From the NCBI GenBank assembly GCA_013396655.1, contig WBMV01007615.1:254472-318471 (forward strand): DNA of 64,000 nucleotides. The letters run 5' to 3'. How positions within the stretch are numbered: the first letter of the stretch is position 1; each line of letters begins with the position of its first letter. The notes under the pieces were generated by a model that was given only the letters and a program-made list of their open reading frames with translations, had not been told where the DNA came from and ran no database searches. Of this stretch, positions 48,801-61,989 are shown one piece after another. This DNA comes from Campylorhamphus procurvoides. Taxonomy: Eukaryota > Chordata > Aves > Passeriformes > Dendrocolaptidae. Made by a program: the position numbers and the translations under genes.

Positions 48801-50500
48801 ATGGGGAGAGGGGCTGTGGACAGCAGATGGGACAGGGCTGGTGCATCCTGGGGCTGTACATGGCTTTGCAAGCTGCTTTTCGGGATACACTGTCGTTTCA
48901 GTGAGACCATGAATTAGAAAAGCTCTGCAGTTAGTTTTGCTGAAGAGTGATCACAAAGCATAACTACTGGTGGCTACAGTACCTTAGCAAGTTTCCTTGG
49001 GTTTTAAAATGCTCCTCTGTGCCTCTGTGCTGCATTTCTCAAAGTGTTTAAGAGCTACTCTGGGGCAGGGCAGAATACTGGTCCTACCACGTAGTTGACA
49101 GGAGAACATGCAACTGTCAACAGTGCTTCCAGCAATTAGAGCTCAAATATTGTTTAGGGATTTCAGCTCCTTTCTAGATGGAGGTTTTTTTGTTTCCTGG
49201 TGTGTACAGCTAAAAACCATCCTACAGAAACCATGTGTAATGGGAGACCCAAAAACATACCCTGAGCAGCATCGCTTGAGGGAGTACTTGTCCTCCAGAC
49301 AACAGCAACATCCAATTGCCTGAAGTGTCCCTACGAAGTGATCTCAGTCACATGAAGCTCTGCTCATGCAGGGTAAAGGCTAGGCAGATGGGCTTCTTTC
49401 CTCTTCACAACTCTGTCTCTGCCCTGCTGCCTGCACGGGGTTCAAATGAGGTTGGAGAATGATTTTGTGTGGCCGTCAGTTACTTCAAGACCATCCACAG
49501 CATTTTTCTGCCATCTGTCATTTTGAGAAGAAAGCAAACAAGAAAAAACAATAAACTAAAATTATTGCCTAATCAACACCGAAATCAGTGCTGCTTGCTC
49601 AGCCTGCGGCCCACAATTAGATGCCATCAGCAAATTTGGGCAGCTTGCCTGGGCTGCAGTCTTTTATTTCTTGGAGACTGACAGGCATCCCAGAAATCTG
49701 CAGGCAGAGGAAGGAGTTGGGATCTGTTTGAAGAACTTATTTGGCTCTTTGGGGAAGAGCATATAGTTCAAAACAGTAGGGAAAAAAGAAGTGTTTTGTT
49801 TATATTTGTTAATTAAAGGAAGCCCTATACCAGAGAAAGGGACATTTTGGTCTCCAGTCCCATCTCCAGCACCATCTCACAGTAATATCCTGGTTCAGGC
49901 AGCCCCAGCAAAGTTTGTCTTGCCAGGAGGATGCACTAAGTAATTCGGAAAATTAAGGAACATGTCACTTGAACATCCTTATAGCTACATGGCAGCCTTG
50001 GGCCACTGCATGTCTGTGCGTGCCTGCAGGATCTGGGTATCTGGTTAGAATCACATATCTTCCTCTTCCTCCTGTGACTGCACCATAGTCTGTTTTTGCA
50101 AAAGCAGAGAGCTGGAACGAAGGGCAAAGCCAAGAGCTGGAGCAAAGGGAACCCTGCCTGCACCTTGGTGCCAGTGGGGAAGGGTACAGAGTCTGGGAGG
50201 GTGGTGAAGGGACCACCCAGTGCAGGGAGGGAGGGCGCTCAGGACAGTGGGGATCAGGGTGTGGGACTGGGCAGCGCAGGGGGCTGGACACCCGGGCTCC
50301 ACTCCCCACTCTCACTGGCCTCCACATCTACCTGTCCCTGCGGAGGCAGAGCTCAGAGGTGCTTAGAGCAGCTCTGGGAAAAGGTGGCCTGTCCCTCCTC
50401 CTAGGGAGGAAGGTGGGTTAGAGGAACAAGACTGCTGAAGTTCCAGTGCTCTGAAATGTGATCCTGCCGCAGGCACCTCCCTGGGCCCCACCTCGCCCTC
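45836..50500. other. spacer between TICRR and RHCG
   Basis: About 4.7 kb with no recognisable exon on either strand. It holds the upstream flank of both divergent genes, TICRR (minus) and RHCG (plus). Short open frames match nothing I recognise. Confidence 0.55.
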
Positions 50501-50505
50501 TCCAA

Positions 50506-50515
50506 CATATATATG
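50506..50515 (+). promoter_or_regulatory. possible TATA element of RHCG
   Basis: CATATATATG lies about 100 bases before the RHCG start codon in otherwise GC-rich sequence. The distance fits a TATA box with transcription starting near 50537. Position and AT content are the only evidence. Confidence 0.35.
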
Positions 50516-50609
50516 TCCCCGGCAGTGGCTGGGCACGGGGGACACGGGCTCGCACAGGCTGCCGGGCCCCCGGGGATCCCTGTGGATGGAGAGGACGAGG
50601 CACCAGGGC

Positions 50610-53600
50610 ATGGCGAAGAACACGTACATGCGCTGGCGGCTGCCACTCGTCTGCCTCCTCTGGGAGGTGACCATGATCGTCCTCTTTGGGGTCTTTGTGC
50701 GCTTTGGCCCCGAAGCTGACGCACACTGGGAGGAAGAGAAGAAAGAGCTGAACTTGACCAGTGACATGGAGAATGATTTCTACTTTCGATACCCATGTGA
50801 GTATTCTGAAAGCCTAGTCCAGGTGCTGTCTGGTCTCCACCCATCCATCCCATCCCAACCCAAACCATCACATCCATCCTGTCCTGTTCTGTGGCACAGC
50901 CTGTCAGAGGCAATCTCTCCACCTCTTGCTATAAAGTTGGGCTCTTGTCTGGAGGCTGGTTTGGGGTGCACCAAAGAGCAAGAGAAAAGCCTCATGGCCC
51001 TCTAGCACTCTTGGGGGTCTGTCAGCAGGGTACCATGACATCTTTTTTCCAGGAATAGGACTGACAGGTTTCCAGCACCCTGCTAGTTTCAGCTTGCTGC
51101 CGCCTCCCTCAGCTCCAGATCAGAGCAAGCCTTTCTGTGCATACAGAGGAATGGCTGTCGAGATCCTGTGACATCTTCCTCCCCTTCCTACGTCCTCCCC
51201 CTCAGCAGCGAATTACCCTTTAGCTACTGGCATTTCAATGCCAGAGTCCTCCTAAGCTGCCAGGTTCCCAGGGTTCTCAGGTCACTGCATTGTAGTGCCA
51301 CAGGGATGATTCAGGTGGTTAAAGCCCTTCTGGCCGGACAGTGCCTTTGGGTGGCTTTGATCTCCAGGGCTGGTCATCTCTGTGAGTCTTTCAGAACAGG
51401 CTGCTTCTGTAGGCAATTGTTTCCAAGGAAGCAACAGGCCTGAGTCATGCATCTATTTAGAACATTTCCATTAAAAACACCTGCTAAATCAAAGGAGCTA
51501 TAGCAACCTGTGGCTGCTGAGGATTAGCTAGTTCAGAGGATTTGCTTACAGAAACCCACTGTACAGCCAGCCTCCAAGTTAGTGCATGGCCGTGCCTGCC
51601 CTGGGCTCTTCTTGGAGATCTGCTCTTGGGACTAGACCCACACAGGTTAGCATGAAGTAGCAGCAGTGCCTGAAGGTTGCTTTTGTCACTGATGTGCTGG
51701 GAGGACATCAGGAGTCCAAGAAAGAGCTTGTAGGAGCTAATGACATATTTATTCTGTCCTCATATCCCACTCCTGCTCCACAGTGCCAAATATTCCCCCT
51801 CAAATGGCTGCATGGATTCACACAACTAAATCTATCTCAGGGCAACTGCTCAGTTTAGCTTTGAATTACATTTCTGTTTCAGACCCAAGGAATGGTTCAT
51901 GTGCCCAAAAAGCACAGCTATTTTTTCTCCCTTATCTAATAAGAAATACACTCTCTTTGCAAAGATGGACAAACATGACAAGGTGGCCAAGCCCTGGAAT
52001 TTTGATCCCTGTGTCCACCCTGTGCTGCTCAGAACTGACTGTGGTGGTTGAACACTTGAGGATCATTTGTATCAACATATCTGCAACCACTTGCTGTCCA
52101 TAGACCTGTAGGCAATGGCAGAGGGATAGGAGTAACAAACTGACAGGGATGGGTTGAAAAGGCAGGCAGAGGGAAGCTGTGTCAGTAGTGCCATTGCTAG
52201 GTCCAGTCAGTGTGACAATTCTTTCTTATTTTGAATCACATGTGGATATTCCCTAATGGCTGACTCATTTGCTCTCCAGGGAAAAGGAAAAGAGATTCCT
52301 TGTCCAGGTAGCATTCCCAAAGCCCAAACACTTTCTTTTGATAGTTATGGCAATTGTCCTTCCACAAAAGCAGGCTCACAAAACCTTCAGGGCATGACAG
52401 TGCCTGGGCTGCCTCTTCATGATGCCAATGTTATTTTCATGAAGGAAAACAAAAGACAAGGGTTAGAAAAGGGTTTTAAACTGGGTGCAGTTTGATGAAA
52501 GGCCTGCTCTTCCTCCTGGGTTTGTACAGGGTCTAACATACAGTGTGAGCCTCTGTGTTTTTGGAAGGCTCCTAATCTGCAGCTTTAAGTCTGACCTGTG
52601 TATTTTTGCTTTTAGGATGAAAGAATGAATATATAATGCAAATGGCAGCAGATAATTCTAGCTGTATATTGTGCTGCTTACACTGGAGAAGAGAGAGGGA
52701 GAATAAGTCCATCTGCAGGGGGAAGGTCTGTGGATTGCATGGTAAAACCAGAGTAAGAAAGACAGGTTCTTACCCGTGGAGAAGTGCATTTGAAGTGACC
52801 TCTGCTGAACAGTTCCAGCTGCAGATCTCATCTCCTTCCTTTTCTATGAGTGATTTCATAGGCATGGAGAGCTTTTTTTTAAAAAAAACAGATTAACGTG
52901 GCACTACATGGCTTAACCCTGTCTGAATTCTTGTCCTTAAACAAGTTGCAAGATCTTGTAAAACTCCAAAGTACAGAAACCATTGCTTCTGCAGAGCCAC
53001 ACCTCATGCAAATCCTCATCAGCTCTGAGTGGAAGCAGCAGGCACAAGCCCTGTGGAAATGGACTTGGGCTGCTGGATTTTAGCACAGGTTTAGAGTAGA
53101 GTGGATTTGCAATGACTGAATTGCCTTTGCCCTGAGCTTACGCCCACTCTGAGGTGCACAGACATTGCTGGTTATGGTGGCTATGACGGTTTGTGGACTG
53201 CAAAACGTAGAACTTGCTGGTGCAGCTCCATCAGTGCTGTGTTCATCTGTTCTGCAGCATTGCTGGTGGGCGTCTCCCAGCAGGGGATCCCAGCCTTGGG
53301 TCTCCTGTTTATTCATGGGCACAGTGGCCTTCAGTGTGGGGGTTTGCATGGTTCAGATTGTAACTATGCAAGCATTTCAGCTCACTTAATTGTAAAGCGA
53401 TGCTTATCTGATAGAAACGTGCAGCATTAAGAAGTATAGCAGGTTTCCTGCACCAAGAAGGTCTTTCAAGAGGCTCACCCAGGTCTGATTTCCCTCGGGG
53501 TAGGGCATCTGAGGAGCCTGAGCGAGCAGATCTGAACCTTAGTGGGAAGAACTGGGTTTCTCTGGTTTAAGCACTAAAAATCTCACAAGGTGGGTTTCTG

Positions 53601-56600
53601 TCTCAAGGGTATTTTGCCACTGATTTCAGCAGCATTTAAAAATGCATTTGTAAACTTTCCTTGCTCTTGTGCTCTCCTTGTTCTGAGCCGTCGCCCAGAC
53701 CCTGCCTTGGACACACCTACACAAAATGATCATTCATGTGTTTTAACAAAACTTCACTGTTCATTTTATATGACATTTTCTAAGTTTTTTACAAAAGGAG
53801 AGAAACAATCTGAATAGAAAAATGTTTTCCTCTGTACACTCCATTAGTCTCTGGTCTCTTGCACACAGCTTTTAATAAACATTTACTTACAAGACTGAGC
53901 CTTTTTAACCAAAAGCTAGTTTCCAAAAGCTGAGCTATTTTCAGACTTAAGAAATGTGGGGACATGAGACAAACACACATTTTCTCATGAATTTCTCCCC
54001 TGCTGTCAGTGATGTGGTTGGTTTCTTTTCAACACCAAATGGGAGTGACACTTGCAGCCCTGCTCTCCTTGCAGAACTCACAGTCCCTGCCTTCTGCTCA
54101 GCTTTCCAGGATGTCCATGTGATGATCTTTGTGGGGTTTGGCTTCCTCATGACATTCCTCAAGCGTTACGGATTTGGAGCTGTGGGGTTCAATTTCCTCC
54201 TTGCTGCCTTTGGGATCCAGTGGGCTCTCCTGATGCAAGGCTGGTTCCACTCTTTCAAGAATGGGAAGATCCTCATTGGAGTGGAAAAGTAAGGAGGAGA
54301 TGGGTTCTGGGATGCCACCTCTTGACTGGCCAAAGAAAGAGCTGGAACTGGAGCCAAGCAGCTGCCAACACCTCAGTTATGTCAAATGCAAATCAGTCTC
54401 TAAACTACTGTCTTCTCACCACGTACCTCCATTTGCCGTCCACTTTTAGTCCAAAGGTACCTGCCATTATGGTGGTACTGCTCAAAGGGAAACATGAGAC
54501 AAGAGTCTCCCCTTTGTCCCAAGCCAAACACCGTGGATGCCAGTGCTGAGAACATGTATCATCCACATTATCTAAGTAATGTGGGGGAAAGCACACTTTC
54601 TGGCCAGTATGTAAGGATGGGAGGAAGGTCAATGGAAAACCCAGGGATGTCTCCTGATGACTTATTTGTCTTTGTGTGGGGTCTCTAGAGCTGTGGGTGG
54701 GTAAGGGTGAGTTACAGAATAGTATTTCCTTATTAAACCACAATTTTCCTTCCTTTTTTCCAGCCTGATCAATGCGGATTTCTGCGTGGGCTCTGTGTGC
54801 ATCGCCTTTGGGGCCATCCTGGGCAAAACCAGTCCCATACAACTTCTTGTTATGACTTTGTTTCAAGTCACACTCTTTTCAGTGAATGAGTATATCCTCC
54901 TCAACCTGCTCCATGTAAGACTCTAGGTAGTACCCACTTGGTTCTGCTCCTTCCACTCTGCAGCTCTCCAAATTGTCTCCCTTTGCTATGGCTCCACCAA
55001 GTTATGGGTTCTTCATAAGCATTTAAAAAGCAAGAATTCAGAATGGAAAAAGTAGGCAGATTATGAAGGAGAGGGTCAGTTGGCAGTACCTCCCTGAGAA
55101 GGGAGATCTTCTGGGGTTTTACACACAAGTCTGGCCATTCAGGAGCAGTGGGTCCCTCTGTCACAGTTCCCGAGGCAGACAAGGAGTCTTAGCACAAATG
55201 ACCAGTCACTCTCTTTGTGCCTGAGCCTTCCCTCTCATCTGTTTTCCCTGATGGAATATAGGTATTGTAGAAGGAAATTAAGTGTCAAAGAGGATGAGAT
55301 GTCTGCTGACAGAAGCAGAAGAGAGGGCTTGGAGTTCTGGAAACAAGGAAGCTCTCACAAGAGTGCACTTAGGAGCTAACCTGGCTATCACTGCAAACCT
55401 GCTTGCCATTTGCACAGGTCAGAAACTCCCCTCTGCCTTGATGCCTTCCAAGCAGAAGCCAAGTGCACAGGACCAAGCAAGCAGGATAGAGAGCAGGACC
55501 AGAGCAGTTTTGTCCACCTCTCCACATGACTGTGTGCAGGCAGAAAGGTTGAGTGGGCAAACAAGCTGAGCACAGTGCAAATCAGGCTCCAGAATAAGTG
55601 GCCATTGCAGAAGCAAACCTCTGCTTTCCCACGGCTGCAGGTAAAAGATGCAGGTGGCTCCATGACCATTCACACCTTCGGAGCTTACTTTGGCCTCACA
55701 GTGACACGCATCCTGTACAGGCCCAACCTGGAGCAGAGTAAGGACAAGCAGGGCTCTGTGTACCACTCCGACCTCTTCGCTATGATTGGTGAGTCAGCAC
55801 TCATCTCAAGAACGCTGGTACATGTGGACCACTCAGCTGCAGAGGACTGGTTCCTCCTGTGTCTCTGAGAAAAACTAAAACCAGGATATGGAGCTGAGGA
55901 GCTCTGTATCCCAGAGGCCTGTCATCTTTCAGAGTTTCTTCCTTCGTCAGTGAATGGGCTGAAATGGGCTTGGGAAAACAAAGATGCATTTTCCCTGTCC
56001 CTGACAGCCCTTCCTGATGCTGGTCTCATCATATGGGGCACAGCTCTGGGGCAGCAGGACTCTACAATTTCATTTCCCCATGTGCAGTAAGATCTTTAGG
56101 GGTTTGTTGTTTTTTGGGTGTTTTTTTCAGTCCCTGTATTCTCTCTTTTCTCTTTCACTTCCTTCCCATCTTCCCCATCCCACCAGGTACCCTGTACCTA
56201 TGGATGTACTGGCCCAGTTTTAACTCAGCCATTTCTGAGCATGGGGATGCCCAGCACCGCTCTGCCATTAACACGTACTGCTCACTGGCAGCTTGTGTCC
56301 TCACCACAATGGCCTTCTCCAGCATGCTGCAGAAGAAGGGCAAGCTTGACATGGTAAGCTGAGAGCAGACAGCCCTGCAATGCCCCTGGGACTTATAATG
56401 CGGCTGATCAAGGATCTAGGAAGTGACTGGCACTTGTCTTTTGCTGAACAGATACAGGTTTTCAGGTCATAATAGTGAAACCAATATCCAGGCAGAAATC
56501 CTGAGGCAAAGAAAGTGGGAGTTGTATCTTGCATTGCTTGAGGTGTGGGGTGATGCCCAGCATTGCAGTGGACCCAAGTGACAGCAGGGACTGGACTTGC

Positions 56601-58659
56601 TCTGCCCAGAGCACCACTGCTGGGCATGTTGCAGAGCCACGTTTGGCCGTGCTCTCTAGCAAGCAGGGCCTGTGCAGCAGCTCGTGAGCAATCGGAGGGC
56701 TGACTTGTACATGTTAGGTGTGTGGGTGACATGTCTTTGTGACAGCAGAGCTTGCATGACACACGGGTGAGACAATTTCCATCTTACCGCAACTCCCCAC
56801 CCAGATCTGTGGATGCAAAGAACGTGTGTGGTACAGGGAGTGGGAGTCTATGTGCACCTGTGCTACAGACAGAAACTGCCTGTTCTTCTCTTGTTTTTCA
56901 CGATCAAGCAGGAAAATGAGCCCTGATATTTACTCTGGAAACATTTTCAGAGCTGATTCTCCTGCTCTGCCATTTGCACCATGCCTGAGCAATTACAATC
57001 TCTTTGAGATACCAAGGCAGGGTGGTTACTTCTGCAGGTTCACATCCAGAATGCCACACTGGCGGGCGGTGTGGCCGTGGGCACCAGCGCGGAGATGATG
57101 CTGACTCCATACGGCTCCCTCATTGTCGGGTCCATCTCTGGCATCGTGTCCACAGTGGGGTATGTCTACTTCACGGTGAGTGCTGCTCGAGGGGTCTGCA
57201 GCCCTGCTCCAGCTAAGAAGACCTGCAATGGATTCACTTCCCTTTGAGGGTTCCTGCTTCCCAGAATCCCTTATGAGATACACTTCTGACTGTATTTACT
57301 GCTTGAAAATGCTCAGGCAAACTCAGATGCTCAGTAGGAAAGTGTTTGAAGGATATTTTATTTTATTTTGAGCTTGGCTCACATCTTTGTTTACAAGCTC
57401 TTAGCACTTTAGTGGGATACAGTATCACTCCTCTGCTTTTCCGAGTCCTCCATGAAAGGAACTAATCCTTTCCAGAGCCATGCTCATCTCCCTGATCTTT
57501 CTCTAATTCCCTTCTCCTCAGCCTTTTTTGGAGTCTAGGTTGCACATTCAAGACACATGTGGCATCCACAACCTCCATGCCATGCCAGGCCTTATTGGTG
57601 GCATTGTGGGGGCCATCACAGCAGCTGCAGCTACAGAGGATGTATATGGAAAGGAAGGGTAAGACAGCTTGAAAATCTTCTCTGAGGCTCCTTGGGCTGG
57701 GAGCAAAGAGCAATTAAAAGTCTTTAGTAATGTTCAGGGTTGCCCCTAAAAAACATGGGATGCAATGACTGTGTTTGGCTTACTGAAGTGTAAAAGCTTC
57801 ATCTCTTGCAACTGACTTCTGGTGGCCTCAGAAAGTGAGCCACAGTCCTGCTGTTTATCATTATTCTTGGCCACAATGGGCAGGAAAGTCTTCCTCCCTC
57901 CCCATGGCATAGTTTTGGGTGGTCAGGTAAGGCTGAAGGTCTGAAATACAAAGGGCATGTTTATATTTTGTAGTGTTCCAAGGTAAATCTTCACCAGGAG
58001 CCAGTGTAGAAGGAAATGAGTGATGTTTTGGTGACTGCGCCTCTCTCCTGGTCCATTGCAGAGGAGGGATGGGGCTAGGGAGGAATCCCCGAGGGAGCAG
58101 GGCAACAAGGCTCCTGCCAGGAGCAATCCTCGCCATTTCTGCCCTCGGCAGGTTCATCAAGGCATTTGACTTCACTGGCGAGTACCAGACACGGACACCC
58201 AGTGTGCAAGGGGGGTTCCAGGCGGCCGGGATCGTGGTGTCTCTGCTGATGGCGTTTGTCGGGGGGGCCATTGTGGGTAAGCCAAAAGGAAGCACAGAGA
58301 GAGGAGAGTTGAACCAGCCTGCGGATAAAAAGGATGCTCCCGTGTGCTCCTTCCCATGGCTGGATGAGTCCGGGGAGCACGGCACCGAGCACCGTGCCAG
58401 GGGCTGCGTTTTCCCCCGTGGGTGGACCATGCGCATCCCTCCTGCATCCCTCCCGGCATCCCGGCCCCCTGCCCACCGCCCTGCCCGTCTCCTTCCAGGG
58501 GGCATCTTGAAGCTGCCCATCTGGGGGGACGCCGCCGCCGAGAACTGCTTCGAGGACGAGGTTTACTGGGAGGTGAGGGGNGCTCTGCCGCAGGTGCCGG
58601 AGGACGAGGAGACCGACGCGTACCACATGCACAACCCCGACAAGCCCGCCTCGCCCTGA
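50610..58659 (+). CDS. RHCG: Rh family C glycoprotein, ammonia/ammonium channel
   Basis: RhCG conducts NH3/NH4+ across epithelial plasma membranes. Ten exons: 50610-50796, 54102-54288, 54764-54914, 55641-55788, 56187-56353, 57038-57175, 57522-57658, 58152-58276, 58499-58572 and 58594-58659. They join in frame to 459 residues (human 479). The first membrane segment ([20 protein letters not shown]) is followed by an NLT glycosylation site where the human protein has NLS. Conserved blocks are [79 protein letters not shown] and [11 protein letters not shown]. The pore histidine pair is present at about His186 (TIHTF) and His345 (NLHAMPG); the residue after the second is Ala where I recall Gly in human. 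An in-frame ATG at 50586 would add eight residues. I chose 50610 because [12 protein letters not shown] aligns with the mammalian start. The cytoplasmic tail is shorter than in mammals. Confidence 0.95.
50797..54101 (+). other. RHCG: RHCG intron 1
   Basis: A 3.3-kb intron, the largest of this gene, with no exon or clear repeat seen inside. It ends in a good acceptor (cttctgctcag) that joins phase 1 T to CTTTCCAGG, giving the conserved SFQDVHV. Confidence 0.7.
58573..58593 (+). other. RHCG: collapsed last intron of RHCG (21 nt with N)
   Basis: GTGAGGGG N GCTCTGCCGCAG separates ..DEVYWE from [13 protein letters not shown] valid donor and acceptor are present but the spacing is far below the minimum for a vertebrate intron. 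The N at 58581 marks a join where intron sequence has been dropped. Confidence 0.85.
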
Positions 58660-58675
58660 GCCGACCCACCACCGC

Positions 58676-58763
58676 AGGACCGCTCCGTCCCCGACTCAGG
58701 ACCGCTCCGTCCCCGCCCCAGGACCGCTCCGTCCCCGCCCCAGGACCACTCCGTCCCCCCCCC
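58676..58763. repeat. 22-bp minisatellite in RHCG 3' UTR
   Basis: Four tandem copies of AGGACCGCTCCGTCCCCGCCCC with minor changes, starting 16 bases after the RHCG stop codon. Confidence 0.9.
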
Positions 58764-58866
58764 CACGACCGCGGCCCCCGGCGCCGCCCGAGGCTTGTTT
58801 ACTCCCCGTGACNCGACAAGGGCTCTGCCCTATTCTCCCGCTTTTGTAATGCTCTGTTGTGGGTAA

Positions 58867-58872
58867 AATAAA
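58867..58872 (+). terminator. poly(A) signal of RHCG
   Basis: AATAAA about 210 bases after the stop codon, in the context GGGTAAAATAAAGACG. The 3' UTR is 58660 to about 58890. Confidence 0.8.
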
Positions 58873-58890
58873 GACGTGTTCTTCTTTCCA

Positions 58891-61823
58891 GGCCTGTGCT
58901 CCCGTGTGTCGGCGGTGGAGAGGGATAGGATGTCGCCCAGACCCCGTCTCTCCCACCAGTGGCATAGAGCAGCGACCAGGAGAGCTCTTGGCTGCCAGAG
59001 GTGCTGGGACACTCCTGGCACCTCAGAGCCAAAGCGGAGGCATGAACGATGGCAGTACTGGGTGTATTAATTAGATGATGTACTAGACAGTGCAGGCTGG
59101 GGAGATGCTTGGGTTAGGACCTGGCACCTTAAGACAGCAGTCCTGAAGGTGATGAGCCCCCACAGTGGGGGCTGAGCCCTAGTGGGAAGCACAGGCTAGG
59201 CTGGTGTTTTTGGAGAGGGGGTGCAACAGCTGTCCCTGCAGTCCAGTGCAGGATCCAGCCATCAATGATGTGGGTGGTGGCCAGCTGTGAGTCTGGTTAC
59301 ACTTCTACCTGCCTCCACCATCACATTCCCTTGACCTGCTCTGCTGAGGCCCCAGTCAGCTCCCCAGCAACCTTGTTTGCACATACAACATAGGCTGGCA
59401 AGACCTTTTCCTCCTTTTTGACTTCACCAGTTTCTTCCTGTGACATCAGACAGCTCCTTCCACTTATTGGTGCTGTCCTGTTAGGAAGAGCCCAAAGCCA
59501 GAGCACCATCTGCCTCTTAGCTGGACTATCAGGCTTTAGCCAGAGTTGGAGGAAACAGGATTGAAAATCAGGCCTAAAATCTGCATGCTTTCCAGGGTGA
59601 TCTAATGTGAGGAGCAGGAAAGAAAAAGAGCAAGGAGGGGGGGAAAGGAGGTAGGAGGGCTGATAGGTCTCTTCACTGCGTCTATCTGTAATTCTCACAC
59701 CTGAGGGGGGGAGTCAAAAGTAGCTATTCACATCCCCTTGGGATATGACACCCTCATTTTCCATGCTGGGTAAAGACAAAAACCCTTTACAACATGTTTC
59801 TGGAATTTGTCAGCGGCTGCCAGCAGCAGCATGTTAATTAAATGTCGGCAAAGATGGAAGCAAGAGGCTCTGCTCTAATTGGACACTTTGCTTGGTGGAG
59901 CTGAAAAACATTGTGACAGAGGAGGAGGTGCCGAAACACTGTGTTCCCCCGCCATGGCGCAGGGACGGGGACAGCCAGGCATGAGAGATGCTCTTTCCTG
60001 AACCTCCGTTGCCTCTGTTTGTCCTGAAACAACCTCACGGGTGAAAAAAGAAGAGTAACGCAAGGCCTAAAATCCTTCCTAGGATTGGTCTCGAGCACAC
60101 CAGCAGTGTGGGATGCAGGGAAGGGGCTCGTTGGCTAAGGGGAGATTCAGAAATATCATAGCTGGGCCATCAGGAGCCCCAGCCCACTTGCCAGCAAGTA
60201 CCTTCTTTTATGATGGCAAAGGCAGGCCTAACATGAGTTAGAAATGGTCTCTGGAGAATGATCCCTGCAGAGGCTGAAGCATAGGTTGTCCTGCATTCTT
60301 TCCCTGGGACACAAACAGGAAAATGAAGGGCAATTCCTCATTTCCCTGTACTGGGATCTGCTGAAGGAAGGAGATCACCTCCTAGCCTTTTTGCACTGGA
60401 GAAAGGATGTAAACAGACATTTTCTGCTCACAGCTTCATCCAGAGAACCCATCAGAAACCATCACAGGGATGTTTACTGACAGGCACCATAGACAATCAC
60501 ATTTCAAAAAGGGAGTCCTAAACTTTTTGCTCCAAGTCTGCAAAATTTGAAAGCAGAAGCAGACCTGTTAGGCCCTGCATTTCCTACTGTGTCACTGGAC
60601 TAGTGTCCCTTTGTCCCCTCCATGAGTTCTGTCCATGTCCTAGATAGGCAATCATCCAGCTATGTGTCCACATGGCCTCTGGTTTTTCCTCCCAGCAGCT
60701 TGTAAGAGGACATGGGGATCAATAATGGCAAAGACTGGGTGACCCTCACTGCTTTAGCGAGGTGGCCAGCCCACATCTCTGGTGGGAGAGGTCTGTGAGC
60801 ACCAGGAGATGGTCCTGTCCCATGTGCACGTGCTGGAAGAAGCCCTGACCCAGCTCCCTGTCCCTCTGGGCTCTGCCTCCTCCTCGTGGGAAGACACCTA
60901 AATTGCCCAGGCTGCTGGGCAGCGAAGCGTTTTATTGCCCGTGCTTTTGCAGGGCTCAGTCTGGTCTCAGTACCTAAATCACTCGCTGGGGCTGGCCTTG
61001 CAGTTTTAATTCTCTGGCAAACAATGCCGGGGTCGGACTGGCGCGTTTGAAGTGCGGTCGCGGCCCCAGCGGTGGACAGAGGGTTTCTCAACAGGGAAGC
61101 GTGGAGAGCAGAGGATTGGGCTGCTCCTGCAGGCGGGAGAACGTGTGAGAAAGGGGCTGTCGATACTCGCAGGGATTAGGTGGTACAAATTGGCTGGGAA
61201 GCACCGGAGGCATTGACCAAAGTTGTCCTGGGGCAGGTTCCCATGGGGGGGGGTGTGTCTGAAACAACCTGCCTTCAAGGAGGCTGGAAGACCCAGCCTG
61301 GCTGCTAATCCCCTGGGATCTATGGGGCACAGAGCAGAAAAGAGGTTAAAAAAAAAGGAAAAATCTCGTGTAAAGGTGGTGGTTTCCCCAAGGGGATGAT
61401 GTTAGAGAGAGTGGGAAGGGGGCGGGGAGGGGGGGGGNGCACTCCTGCTCCTGCGAGCTGCTGCAGAGATTTTGGCAGAAGGCCTTTGCTCACCTCTTCT
61501 GTCCCCCACTCCCATGCCTCTGCAGAGGGGCCCCATCTGCAAGCCTGCCTGGGAGAAGGTGGGGTTACATGTTTATATCTGTGTCCATGTCTGGGTTGGT
61601 GTGCGTGGGTGCAAGTACACAGTGCAGACCCTGCATTTGGGCTGGAATGGGCCCATTGCATGCCCCAGGTGTTGGCCACGGTGTATCTGCTGATGGCAGT
61701 GTGCCCTTTGTCCCCATGGACATGCCTCCAGCCTTCTTGACCTTGCACAACCACCACACTGAAATCCACATTGTCAATGTCACAGGTGATGTTGAAATGC
61801 TGTTGGCCACGGTGCCATTGTGG
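58891..61823. other. intergenic DNA 3' of RHCG
   Basis: No exon recognised. Two stretches (59825-60060 and 60900-61060) look more constrained than the rest: AT-rich homeodomain-type cores such as TTAATTAAATG and CTCTAATTGG stand in otherwise GC-rich sequence. A single N at 61438 follows a G-run. Confidence 0.5.
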
Positions 61824-61938
61824 ACATCCATTTACCTTTGCTGTGCACATCCATCCACCTTTGCCATGCATATCCATCTACCCGTGCTGTGCCCTTCCAT
61901 CTACAATTTCCATGCACATCCATCTACCTTTGGATTGG
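61824..61938. repeat. 23-bp minisatellite
   Basis: Five tandem copies of a 23-bp unit, consensus ACATCCATCTACCTTTGCCATGC, with 2-6 changes per copy. Confidence 0.9.
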
Positions 61939-61989
61939 AGCGAGCGTGTGCGTGTCCGACTTGCCGTGTCCACACCTGCATGAGCACCG

